Virus record (IMG/VR): IMGVR_UViG_3300044639_003174 | Location: 1 to 28,040 of that record | Length of the DNA: 28,040 bases | Strand: one strand, 5' to 3' | DNA from: a virus | In this document: positions 1-6,474 of the stretch, one piece after another | Layout of the letters: each line of letters starts with the position of its first letter | Position numbering within the stretch: the first letter of the stretch is position 1 | Program-made: the position numbers and the translations under genes | The notes under the pieces: generated by a model | Seen by the model: the letters and a program-made list of their open reading frames with translations, nothing else | Database searches by the model: none | What the model was told of the DNA's origin: nothing

Positions 1-701
1 AACACTTGACAACCTTCCGACCAATTTTCAACAAAAGTTGAATCAACACCCGCTTTGTGAATATTAATTCCAAAAATACCTTCTTGAATTGTTTTTTCAT
101 CAAACATCATGTCTTTATTTGCATCACGGAACACTTTGACTGCTTTAACTTGTCTTAATGCTTCATATTTACCTTGGTGCAATCCTAATGCGTGTGAGCC
201 AATGTATTGACCTTCAACTAAACGAGCAACTCCACTTGCATTGTGATATTCTAAAACACCCTTTTTACCCGCATCTGTTGTGTTTGTCCATTCTTTGTAC
301 TGCCAAACACCATTTTCTTTATAAGAAAGCGTTAATTTGTCATCAAAAGCATTTGTAACTTTTTGACCAACAGATGAATTTCTAACTCCTACAATGTTCA
401 AAAGCATATCTTTATCATCAAACCATTTATAACCTTTTGATTTTACACCTTTTTCAATTAAATCTTTGTTGTAAGCACCTACTTTTGGTGCGGGTGCTGT
501 TGTAGTTGTTGGCTCTAAAATAATACCCATTTTTGCTAGACTTTTATCTCCAACAATTCCATCAGCAACTAAACCATTTTTAGTTTGCCATTCCTTGACT
601 GCTTTTTCTGTTTTCTCACCGAAGTTACCAACTTGTTCAACTCCTAAAACTGCTTGAATTTTTTTGACAATCTCATTGTTGTCGCCTTTTTTTAGAATCA
701 T
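1..701 (-). CDS. Endolysin-like: peptidoglycan-binding domain plus L,D-transpeptidase-like domain (C-terminus off window)
   Basis: An open frame starts at ATG 699-701 and is still open at base 1, giving 233 visible residues. Residues about 2-55 look like a PG_binding_1 domain (IQAVLGVEQVGNFGEKTEKA, then VKEWQTKNGLVADGIVG). After a Thr/Pro/Ala linker comes a domain with GIFGINIHKAG, His215, and WSEGCQ, Cys231, at the edge. His followed by S-x-G-C is the catalytic signature of YkuD-type L,D-transpeptidases. The same domain occurs in the gene at 8191-8883, so the two are paralogs. The next gene upstream is a holin candidate, which suggests host-cell lysis. The domain names are recognised by motif and the lytic role is inferred. 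A different cysteine amidase or peptidase family remains possible. Confidence 0.68.
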   Translation of the reverse strand, partial: MILKKGDNNEIVKKIQAVLGVEQVGNFGEKTEKAVKEWQTKNGLVADGIVGDKSLAKMGIILEPTTTTAPAPKVGAYNKDLIEKGVKSKGYKWFDDKDMLLNIVGVRNSSVGQKVTNAFDDKLTLSYKENGVWQYKEWTNTTDAGKKGVLEYHNASGVARLVEGQYIGSHALGLHQGKYEALRQVKAVKVFRDANKDMMFDEKTIQEGIFGINIHKAGVDSTFVENWSEGCQV

Positions 702-717
702 AATTTTTGTTCTTTAA

Positions 718-1005
718 TTAACCTAAATTTTCAGTATCAGTAGGTTCTTCTACTATTTCATCTTGTTTTTTTGCTTTTCTTGAGTGCATAATAGATTTAG
801 CTGAATTGATAAAAAATGCACCAACTGTTAAACCTAAAAAGCCTTGAAAAATCCATTCTTTAATAATAAGTTCTTTTGCCATAATCCCCGTTACAACATC
901 TACTAATAATACAACAATCATCATGTAAAATGAAACTACACCCACATAGGCTTGTTCATCTATATTATTGTTTTTTGAAATTAATTCTCTAAAAAATTTT
1001 CTCAT
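718..1005 (-). CDS. Holin-like two-helix membrane protein
   Basis: This 95-residue protein has a charged N-terminus, a membrane segment at about 22-43 (VGVVSFYMMIVVLLVDVVTG), a short polar stretch, a second hydrophobic segment at about 53-69, and a Lys/Glu-rich cytoplasmic-type tail. Size, topology and its place 16 bp before a peptidoglycan-binding lysin gene fit a phage holin. No catalytic motif is visible. Holins are too variable to be sure by eye, so a generic small membrane protein is the alternative. Confidence 0.55.
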   Translation of the reverse strand: MRKFFRELISKNNNIDEQAYVGVVSFYMMIVVLLVDVVTGIMAKELIIKEWIFQGFLGLTVGAFFINSAKSIMHSRKAKKQDEIVEEPTDTENLG

Positions 1006-1029
1006 AATTTATTTATTTAAACTGTTAAA

Positions 1030-1614
1030 TTAAAACCATTCATGTACTATTACACCTTGATTTTTAATATCTTCTACTATTTTTTGTCTTGTTTCAATAG
1101 ATTCACTAGGCATAAATCTTTCGTGAAATTCAATATATATTTCTTTTAACCTACTTATTGTTCCATCTTCAATCATTTTTCTTAAAACTAAAAATTCAGA
1201 GCCTTCTATATCCATTTTACAGATTATGTTAGAATCTTTAGGCAAGTCAGAAACAAATTTACTAAAATTTATACTTTTAACTTTAACTTTTGTGTTATAA
1301 CCTTTGTGTTTAAAGCCTATTAAATGAACCGATGAACCCCATCCATCAATATTTGATTTTCCATCTGTGGGTGAACCACTTTGACTTTCAATATGGTTTT
1401 CTTGATTGAAAAAAATAAAGCTATCTTCAACCCATACAGCAACATTATGACATTTTATAGATAATGGAATATCTTTTGTGCGTTCATTAATGTTACATTC
1501 GGGATTAGCTTCAAATGTATGAATTTCAAATGTATCATTAATAACTCCTTTATTATAAAAGTCCAATAAACCTTCACAAAGATGAGTTCCACAATCTAAA
1601 AAAATATTTTGCAT
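1030..1614 (-). CDS. FkbM-family SAM-dependent methyltransferase
   Basis: This protein of 194 residues begins with the SAM-binding loop FLDCGTHLCEG (residues 5-15), followed by an acidic strand end in HTFEANPEC. Later it has CKMDIEGSEF, the FkbM-type motif in which the methyltransferase fold places D-x-E-G. FkbM proteins O-methylate sugars or polyketides. The gene lies inside a region otherwise carrying lysis candidates, 3 bp from its upstream neighbour. Together with the glycosyl- and sulfotransferases further upstream, the likely target is a surface glycan, but the substrate is not visible. The length is near that of a bare FkbM domain. Confidence 0.75.
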   Translation of the reverse strand: MQNIFLDCGTHLCEGLLDFYNKGVINDTFEIHTFEANPECNINERTKDIPLSIKCHNVAVWVEDSFIFFNQENHIESQSGSPTDGKSNIDGWGSSVHLIGFKHKGYNTKVKVKSINFSKFVSDLPKDSNIICKMDIEGSEFLVLRKMIEDGTISRLKEIYIEFHERFMPSESIETRQKIVEDIKNQGVIVHEWF

Positions 1615-1617
1615 ATT

Positions 1618-2166
1618 TTATAATTTAATTGGAACAAGAGTTACTCTTGGTCGCTTTGGTTTTAAAATATCTCTAACCCATCCTATATGTGGGCTTTCTT
1701 TCTCATTATATGGGTCAATTGGTTCATCTGCTTTATGAAAGTGAATATCACCCGTTAAATCATTTTTTCTAACATAAAATTGACTTAAATCAACTGAATA
1801 AATCAAAGAATCATCCCATGAATAATAAATCCATGTATTTCTGATTGAAGCGTCATAAATAAAATGCTCTAACAAATCCAATCTTTTCTGCAATGAATCA
1901 TAAAAGCCCATTAAATTAGTATTATTTTCTTTAACCTCAAGCAAACTATCTTTAAAATTTAATAAACTATCTTTAAGTTTAATTTGAACTTTTAAGTCAG
2001 TAATGCTTAATTTTTGATTTTGGAAAATATCATTAATCTCATCCGCTTGTTTTTTCAATAAAATAACAACCGAATCTCCTTTAATTACTGTCTTTAGCGG
2101 GTAGTTTGATTGGCTGAAAATCAAAAACTTCACCATTAGACTGCTTAACATTAATATTTTTTTCAT
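1618..2166 (-). CDS. Secreted coiled-coil protein, outer-spanin-like candidate
   Basis: A protein of 182 residues with an N-terminal signal-like segment (MKKILMLSSLMVKFLIFSQS), then a coiled-coil region at about 35-95 rich in Lys, Asp and Leu with a repeated KDSLL, then a polar domain with several Trp and Tyr. There is no lipobox cysteine. Its first 86 bp overlap the end of the preceding membrane-anchored coiled-coil gene in another frame. That arrangement resembles overlapping Rz/Rz1 spanin genes, in which the second product spans from the outer membrane. The spanin idea rests on layout and topology only, and the C-terminal domain is not recognised. Confidence 0.5.
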   Translation of the reverse strand: MKKILMLSSLMVKFLIFSQSNYPLKTVIKGDSVVILLKKQADEINDIFQNQKLSITDLKVQIKLKDSLLNFKDSLLEVKENNTNLMGFYDSLQKRLDLLEHFIYDASIRNTWIYYSWDDSLIYSVDLSQFYVRKNDLTGDIHFHKADEPIDPYNEKESPHIGWVRDILKPKRPRVTLVPIKL

Positions 2167-2470
2167 TTGCCAATTCCTTTTTTATGTCTTTAACAATAGA
2201 TTTTGTACTATCTAAACTGCCAATAACTTCTGAAACCATTGATTCTAAATTAGCTTTGTCCTCAACAAGGGCTTCGTTTTTGGCTTTTAAGCTAGAAACA
2301 CTTTTTTTTAACCCATTATTCTGTTTTGTCAAAGATTTGTTTGCTGATGTAAGATTTACATTGTCTGTTACAACTACAACGTGCTTATGACCACTAGAAA
2401 AAATTTGAAAACATACAATTAGTATGAATCCAATTCCTAATCCTAAAATTAGTCTTTTTTTCTTCTTCAT
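2081..2470 (-). CDS. Membrane-anchored coiled-coil protein, inner-spanin-like candidate
   Basis: A 129-residue protein with a KKKKR start, one membrane segment at about 7-24 (LILGLGIGFILIVCFQIF) and a long coiled coil at about 40-105 (SLTKQNNGLKKSVSSLKAKN, continuing with Leu/Val heptads). This is the topology of an Rz-type inner spanin: N-terminal anchor and periplasmic coiled coil. It sits directly after two holin-like genes, and the next gene starts inside it. No enzymatic motif is seen. A structural membrane protein cannot be excluded. Confidence 0.55.
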   Translation of the reverse strand: MKKKKRLILGLGIGFILIVCFQIFSSGHKHVVVVTDNVNLTSANKSLTKQNNGLKKSVSSLKAKNEALVEDKANLESMVSEVIGSLDSTKSIVKDIKKELANEKNINVKQSNGEVFDFQPIKLPAKDSN

Positions 2471-2472
2471 GA

Positions 2473-2730
2473 TTATTTGTTTTTCCGTGAATCTTGACCA
2501 AACAAAGTTAAAACGGTATCTTTTAAGGAATTAGAACTTTTTACACTATCTTTAATAGTTTTAGTTAATTCTTCTCTGTGTTCACCTTCAAGTTCATCAA
2601 CTTTTTTCTTCAAGTCATCTTCACTTTTAAGAGTTCTGTTAAAAAGAATCCATACAATATATCCTAAAGCCAAAACAACTAAACCAAGAATACCATATTG
2701 GTGCAATGTGTCAAAGACCCCAAATGACAT
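2473..2730 (-). CDS. Holin-like single-TM protein, tandem paralog of the 60-residue neighbour
   Basis: Eighty-five residues. The N-terminal 35 residues (SFGVFDTLHQYGILGLVVLA, then LGYIVWILFNR) closely match the upstream gene at 2730-2912, so the pair arose by tandem duplication. One membrane segment (about 13-31) is followed by a charged, probably helical tail. The layout recalls small BhlA/UviB-like phage holins, which have a short N-terminus, one membrane helix and a charged tail. Its start codon shares one base with the upstream stop, implying coupled translation. The holin role is inferred. Confidence 0.55.
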   Translation of the reverse strand: MSFGVFDTLHQYGILGLVVLALGYIVWILFNRTLKSEDDLKKKVDELEGEHREELTKTIKDSVKSSNSLKDTVLTLFGQDSRKNK

Positions 2731-2912
2731 TATTTCTTAAGTTTTTTCTTGTTTTCTAACTCTTGTTTGATTCTATCTTGATTGTCAAGGTGTCTTTTAA
2801 AAAGAATCCACCCAACATAACCTAAAGCTAAAACGACTAGTCCTAGAACACCATAATCTCCGAGTTTGTCAAAAACCCCGAAAGATGGAACTTGTGATGG
2901 TATTGTGTCCAT
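2730..2912 (-). CDS. Holin-like single-TM protein (60 residues)
   Basis: The protein carries SFGVFDKLGDYGVLGLVVLA followed by LGYVGWILFKRHL, nearly the same as the next gene, then a short Lys-rich tail. It has one membrane segment at about residues 20-39. It is the first gene after a 144 bp non-coding stretch that contains a promoter-like box and a 13 bp inverted repeat, one arm of which covers its own start codon (ATGGACACAA). It therefore probably heads the lysis-region transcript. Holin-like by size and position only. Confidence 0.55.
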   Translation of the reverse strand: MDTIPSQVPSFGVFDKLGDYGVLGLVVLALGYVGWILFKRHLDNQDRIKQELENKKKLKK

Positions 2913-2997
2913 TATATAATAATTTAATGTATAGTAAAATCTACTTATCTATGCAAAGATAAAAAATATCTGTAAAAAATTTACATAATGGACACAA
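2903..2997. repeat. 13 bp inverted repeat flanking a promoter-like box
   Basis: TTGTGTCCATTAT (2903-2915) is repeated exactly in inverted orientation as ATAATGGACACAA (2985-2997), with 69 bp between the arms. With one gap the match extends a few bases on each side. The left arm includes the start codon of the 2730-2912 gene. The spacer contains the TAnnTTTG box at 2954-2961. It could be an invertible promoter, a pair of operator sites or an RNA structure; the sequence alone does not decide. Confidence 0.8.
2954..2961 (-). promoter_or_regulatory. Bacteroidetes-type -7 box (TATCTTTG)
   Basis: Read on the minus strand, the site is TATCTTTG, an exact match to the TAnnTTTG -7 consensus of Bacteroidetes. 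It lies about 40 bp before the start of the 2730-2912 gene. I see no good TTTG -33 box at the usual distance, so it may be weak or activator dependent. Confidence 0.45.
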
Positions 2998-3006
2998 ATA
3001 CAACTT

Positions 3007-3029
3007 TTAATCGGAATTATTCCGATTAA
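3007..3029. terminator. Perfect 10 bp hairpin between the sulfation and lysis units
   Basis: TTAATCGGAA (3007-3016), loop TTA, then TTCCGATTAA (3020-3029): a perfect stem just after the stop of the 3057-3500 gene. On the minus strand it is not followed by a run of T, so a classic intrinsic terminator is uncertain. An operator dyad or an RNA-stabilising 3' hairpin is the alternative. Confidence 0.5.
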
Positions 3030-3056
3030 TAAACTATATTTTGACAATATAACTTA

Positions 3057-3500
3057 TTATTTTCTTTTAATTCTTAAATATTTATACCATATTCTTTCAT
3101 GCAAGAAATAAATAACGGGCTTATAAGCTACCTCTCCAATTCCTATAAAAGATGCCAATTCTATTGAAGCACCTAAACAATAAGCTGTAATAAAAGTTGT
3201 TGCTGTACCTAAAATTCTGTATGAAATAGTTTTTAAAATGTGCCTTGCAAAAACTGATTCTTCTGTAACTGTTTTAACATAAGCTGTATCATCAACAATT
3301 TCTAAATAACCCTTACAACTAATATGCCATTTGTGTTCCTTAATTTCGGGAATCCAATCCATTGTAGTATAAGTATGACCATCAACAATAATATGTGCAA
3401 CCAATGTTTCCTCACCATCAATGATTAACCTCCAACGATTTGTTTCATCTGTGCTGTTAACATTAAACCTAATCTGAATTATCTTAAAATCTTTTTTCAT
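3057..3500 (-). CDS. Two-part protein: small soluble domain plus DUF2061-like membrane domain
   Basis: This protein has 147 residues. Residues about 1-78 form a soluble domain with the spaced pattern WRLIIDGEETLVAHI, T.MDW, KWHISCKG. Residues about 85-147 (RHILKTISYRILGTATTF, then ASFIGIGEVAYKP and HERIWY) match my memory of DUF2061, a small membrane domain often found near sulfate-assimilation genes. It is the last gene of the cassette with the nucleotidyltransferase, APS-kinase-like protein and sulfotransferase, 2 bp from the nucleotidyltransferase stop. The gene neighbourhood supports a part in sulfate activation or transport, but the biochemical role is unknown. Confidence 0.6.
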   Translation of the reverse strand: MKKDFKIIQIRFNVNSTDETNRWRLIIDGEETLVAHIIVDGHTYTTMDWIPEIKEHKWHISCKGYLEIVDDTAYVKTVTEESVFARHILKTISYRILGTATTFITAYCLGASIELASFIGIGEVAYKPVIYFLHERIWYKYLRIKRK

Positions 3501-3502
3501 GC

Positions 3503-3904
3503 TTATTTATTGTTAATCATTTCATATCTGATTTTAGTAGCTGAAATTGTTGCTACACTTGTTGGTGGAACGTGTTCTATAACATCATATCCAACACCTC
3601 TTCCAAACTCAACTGAACAAATATCGGGAACTAAAATTACTTTAATTTTACCCTTTTTAATTTCTTTTTTGTAAAATTCAGAAATATTTGCTTGTACTTC
3701 TAATGGTGCAAATGGATTATTTTCATTTACTTCACCATCTCTAATAGCAATACATACGTTTTTGCCTTCATTTAAGGCTTGTTGGAACAATTCCTTGTGT
3801 CCATCGTGTAAAGGTTGCCATCTGCCAATAAACAAGGCAAATTGATTAGGTTTTGATGCCATTGATGATTTAGCATGATTTATTTTATTCCAACTTGTTT
3901 CCAT
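3503..3904 (-). CDS. Nucleotidyltransferase-like (HxGH, cytidylyltransferase/NMNAT superfamily)
   Basis: A short protein of 133 residues. GRWQPLHDGHKEL (27-39) contains the HxGH nucleotide-binding motif and ISATKIR (120-126) is the matching C-terminal phosphate-binding motif. This superfamily transfers NMP to phosphate-type acceptors and is distantly related to ATP sulfurylase. Next to an APS-kinase-like gene and a sulfotransferase it could make the activated sulfate donor, although its motif looks more like NMNAT or a cytidylyltransferase than a standard ATP sulfurylase. The given start overlaps the upstream gene by 25 bp. Met15 (ATG 3860-3862) is an equally good start, just after that gene's stop. 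Confidence 0.72.
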   Translation of the reverse strand: METSWNKINHAKSSMASKPNQFALFIGRWQPLHDGHKELFQQALNEGKNVCIAIRDGEVNENNPFAPLEVQANISEFYKKEIKKGKIKVILVPDICSVEFGRGVGYDVIEHVPPTSVATISATKIRYEMINNK

Positions 3905-4353
3905 ATATAGTCTAGTATTAATTGTTTGCTTTCTTCTATTGTATGTTTATCTGTGTTAATTTTTAAACATTCTTCATCTGTTGGATATTCAAAATCCGCA
4001 ACATGATAATTTTCTCTTCCTCTTTCCTTGTCATATTCAAGGTAAACAAAAACTGCGTGGGGTTCTAATTTTCTTAAATAATCTCTAGCTTCTTTATAAG
4101 GATAAACCATTGCTAAAAAACAATATTGTAACATTGGCTTATTGCGAATGTAAAATGCAATATCAGAAGCTTTATTTAAGTTGTTAATTCTACCTTCTTT
4201 TGAATAGTCAGTATTTTTAAACAATTCTCTGAATTTATCACCATCAATTACTTCTGTGTTAAACCCAAAAAAAGGAGTTGTATGATTATTTAGCATTGAT
4301 TTCCACAATGTTGTCTTGCCCGAATTAGGCTGACCAAATAAAACTAGTATCAT
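3880..4353 (-). CDS. APS-kinase-like P-loop kinase (CysC family, divergent)
   Basis: A P-loop kinase of 157 residues with Walker A GQPNSGKTT (7-15), then VIDGDKFRELF (DGD-x-x-R, typical of adenylylsulfate kinase), YSKEGRINNLNKA (equivalent to the S-x-E-D-R..N segment) and YPYKEARDYLRK (equivalent to S-P-Y-x-x-x-R). The usual RDxKGLYxKA stretch is not obvious, so the enzyme is divergent. APS kinase phosphorylates APS to PAPS, the donor for sulfotransferases. The upstream sulfotransferase overlaps it by 4 bp, which strongly supports this role. A different small-molecule kinase is the alternative. Confidence 0.72.
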   Translation of the reverse strand: MILVLFGQPNSGKTTLWKSMLNNHTTPFFGFNTEVIDGDKFRELFKNTDYSKEGRINNLNKASDIAFYIRNKPMLQYCFLAMVYPYKEARDYLRKLEPHAVFVYLEYDKERGRENYHVADFEYPTDEECLKINTDKHTIEESKQLILDYIWKQVGIK

Positions 4354-5168
4354 TTGTTGTATCTAAAAGCTTCGTTATACCATGGATAGTTATTGTAAAT
4401 CCAATTAACTACCTCTTTTCCTAAAATATCTTTGGCTTTAGAAGGAACTACTTCTAATTTCTGTCTAATATTGTGGTCGCCAAACTCTCCATAAACTTCA
4501 TCATCTTCTTTTGTAACTTGTTCTATGTTATCAAAATCATGTTCAAAGTGAGGTATTTCTAAATAGTCATAAATTTCTTTCATTGTATTTTCGGGATAAA
4601 GACATAAGTCCTCAAACCTTACAAAAAGAATATGTTTATTATTACCTAATCTGAAAATCTCTTGTAATCTTTCCAAAGCCATACCTACGGGAACTCCTTG
4701 TGCCCAAACATCAACTCTTTTTGGTATAGATGTACCACTCATTGTTGACCAATCCACCATAGGATTATGTTTTTCGGGATTTTTTCTAAAGTTTTTCTCC
4801 ATACTTGCAAAAATATCTTTTAGGTTACGCACCATGCAAATAATTTTAGGGTTTGGTGAAAATTCATTTAAAAAATCATAGTGAATACCCCAACCCCTTG
4901 ATTTATCAACTACATATTTTTTATCTGTAATACCTTCATAAAAGCCTTTTATACCTTTATTGCAGAACTCTAAAAAGCCATTTTTCATTAATTGGCTATC
5001 TTGAGCCTTAAACTCTAAAGAACTTGTATAATTTGCTCTTGCTCCATATACCAATTCTAATACACCCGAAGTAGGTGTAGAATAAATATCGGGGTTTTGT
5101 GCCAAAATATTTTGTAACAACGTACTCCCCGACCTTGGTAGAGAAGATTGAAAAAATAATTTATCCAT
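4350..5168 (-). CDS. Sulfotransferase (PAPS-dependent)
   Basis: The protein is 272 residues, a normal length for the family. It begins FFQSSLPRSGSTLLQN, where PRSGSTLL (11-18) is the 5'-phosphosulfate-binding loop. VRNLKDIFASMEKN is the 3'-phosphate-binding stretch and VRFEDLCLYPENTMKEIYDY is the typical late helix region. It would move sulfate from PAPS to a hydroxyl, most likely on a glycan given the adjacent GT9-like glycosyltransferase. It overlaps the APS-kinase-like gene by 4 bp and follows the glycosyltransferase by 4 bp. The acceptor cannot be read from sequence. Confidence 0.88.
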   Translation of the reverse strand: MDKLFFQSSLPRSGSTLLQNILAQNPDIYSTPTSGVLELVYGARANYTSSLEFKAQDSQLMKNGFLEFCNKGIKGFYEGITDKKYVVDKSRGWGIHYDFLNEFSPNPKIICMVRNLKDIFASMEKNFRKNPEKHNPMVDWSTMSGTSIPKRVDVWAQGVPVGMALERLQEIFRLGNNKHILFVRFEDLCLYPENTMKEIYDYLEIPHFEHDFDNIEQVTKEDDEVYGEFGDHNIRQKLEVVPSKAKDILGKEVVNWIYNNYPWYNEAFRYNK

Positions 5169-5172
5169 GATT

Positions 5173-6042
5173 TTATTTGCTTAAAGATTCAATAATTGAT
5201 TTTGTGTCAAAAACATCATTTTCACTATTGTAAGGAAACTCCAAAATATCACCCGTAATATTAAACTTTGATAAATATGAATTTTTCAGTTCGGGTGAAT
5301 TATTAAATTTATTAGCCAAAATGTTATCATGCAATTCATAGCCAAAAACTTTTGGTGAATTTGCTATCCAACACACACTTGAGGGCATCTCTAATGCACT
5401 TGCAACGTGCTGTGCAAATGAATCAATTAATAATCTTTTTGTTGATTGCTGAATCAACACGCACAAACCTCTGAATGTATCAGAAACGGGTGTTGTATCA
5501 GCATATCCAATTTGGTCTTCTCTTTTAATATGAACAATATTATAATCATTTTTAAAGTGATTAATAATTTCAATTACAGTTGAGGAAGGAATATCTCTTG
5601 CCCATGAATATTTATGCTCTGTTTGAGCACCCCCATTTGTTTGTAATAACAAAATAGGCTTGTTGGATTGGAATTTATTTGAAAAATACTGAATTTCTCT
5701 ATCAGTTAGATTAATATTTGGTAATTCACCATTGTATTTTAAATCAAACATTTCACACCATGTTTTAATTAGATGCTCATTTTGTTGAATATGTGCTGTT
5801 TCTAAATATGGGTCATTAGCAAAAATCTTGAAATCTTTCCCATCAATATATTCATCATAAAAATAAGAAAGCCCATTAAAGGCAAATGACCTATGGACTT
5901 CTTTGTTATTTAAAAATACTTCGGGATAAGCTGAAACTACAATTAGTTTGGCTTTTGGATGTTTTGTTTTAATTGCTTTACAAACGGCAGTAGCCATTAC
6001 GCATTTGCCTAAACCTCCACTAATTTGGAAAATTATATTCAT
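5173..6042 (-). CDS. Glycosyltransferase, GT9/heptosyltransferase-like (GT-B fold)
   Basis: This 289-residue protein opens with IIFQISGGLGKCVMATAVCK, the N-terminal Gly-rich loop of GT9-like enzymes, followed by a Rossmann strand (AKLIVVSAYPE). The C-terminal half has IDSFAQHVASALEMPSSVCW, the sugar-nucleotide-binding region in which the conserved D/S and H-A-A-x-A-L pattern is recognisable. It is the first gene after a combined terminator/promoter region and leads the sulfation cassette. Likely transfers a sugar to a surface glycan or virion protein. Donor and acceptor are unknown. Confidence 0.75.
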   Translation of the reverse strand: MNIIFQISGGLGKCVMATAVCKAIKTKHPKAKLIVVSAYPEVFLNNKEVHRSFAFNGLSYFYDEYIDGKDFKIFANDPYLETAHIQQNEHLIKTWCEMFDLKYNGELPNINLTDREIQYFSNKFQSNKPILLLQTNGGAQTEHKYSWARDIPSSTVIEIINHFKNDYNIVHIKREDQIGYADTTPVSDTFRGLCVLIQQSTKRLLIDSFAQHVASALEMPSSVCWIANSPKVFGYELHDNILANKFNNSPELKNSYLSKFNITGDILEFPYNSENDVFDTKSIIESLSK

Positions 6043-6070
6043 ATACCTATTTTTTGTTAAATAATTTATA

Positions 6071-6103
6071 CAAATATAAACAATAATCTCTTTGCACTCA
6101 AAA
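6071..6103 (-). promoter_or_regulatory. Bacteroidetes promoter (TTTG - 20 bp - TATATTTG)
   Basis: On the minus strand TTTTG ends at 6099, then 20 bp, then TATATTTG at 6078-6071. This matches the Bacteroidetes -33 (TTTG) and -7 (TAnnTTTG) boxes at a normal spacing. The gene for the GT9-like enzyme starts about 29 bp further on, preceded by AAAAAATAGGTAT. The promoter is embedded in the terminator hairpin of the preceding unit. Confidence 0.6.
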
Positions 6104-6114
6104 AGATTATTGTT
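6079..6114 (-). terminator. Hairpin terminator after the spike cluster
   Basis: AACAATAATCT (6079-6089) pairs with AGATTATTGTT (6104-6114); an inner TTTG/CAAA adds 4 bp after one mismatch, with loop CACT. It lies 10 bp after the stop of the 6125-6454 gene. On the minus strand the stem ends in TTGTTTATATTTG, a weak T tract. Confidence 0.65.
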
Positions 6115-6124
6115 TTATTTTAAA

Positions 6125-6454
6125 TTATTTTGTAGGTTCTACATAAGCATTAATTTCAACTATTAAAGCATCAATCAATGTTATGTTTAAATCTTTAAAG
6201 TCAACTCTGAATCCTTTATCTTCTTTTGTTTTAGGCAACCAACTTGCGTTCATTTCATTGAATAAGTTAATTGCATGAAAATCAGTTGATGCAACTACAT
6301 CAGTTGGTTTTAATGAATATACATTTTGAATAACTGCATTTAAAGTTGTTAATGCTGTTGAAGGAACTTGTTTGTTTAAATCTTTTCCTATTAATTGAGT
6401 TGTTCCAAATCCAAAGATGTGGATTGTACCCCATGTTTTTTCTGTTGTTGCCAT
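6125..6454 (-). CDS. Unknown 109-residue protein, last gene of the virion cluster
   Basis: I do not recognise this protein. It is soluble, with no membrane segment or signal, and alternates beta-type stretches (TIHIFGFGTTQLIG, LNITLIDALIVEINAYV) with helices around residues 33-50. It is 20 bp downstream of the giant repeat spike gene and immediately before a terminator. A small capsid, chaperone or spike-assembly role is possible from position alone. Confidence 0.7.
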   Translation of the reverse strand: MATTEKTWGTIHIFGFGTTQLIGKDLNKQVPSTALTTLNAVIQNVYSLKPTDVVASTDFHAINLFNEMNASWLPKTKEDKGFRVDFKDLNITLIDALIVEINAYVEPTK

Positions 6455-6474
6455 TGTTTTATTTTATTAATTAT

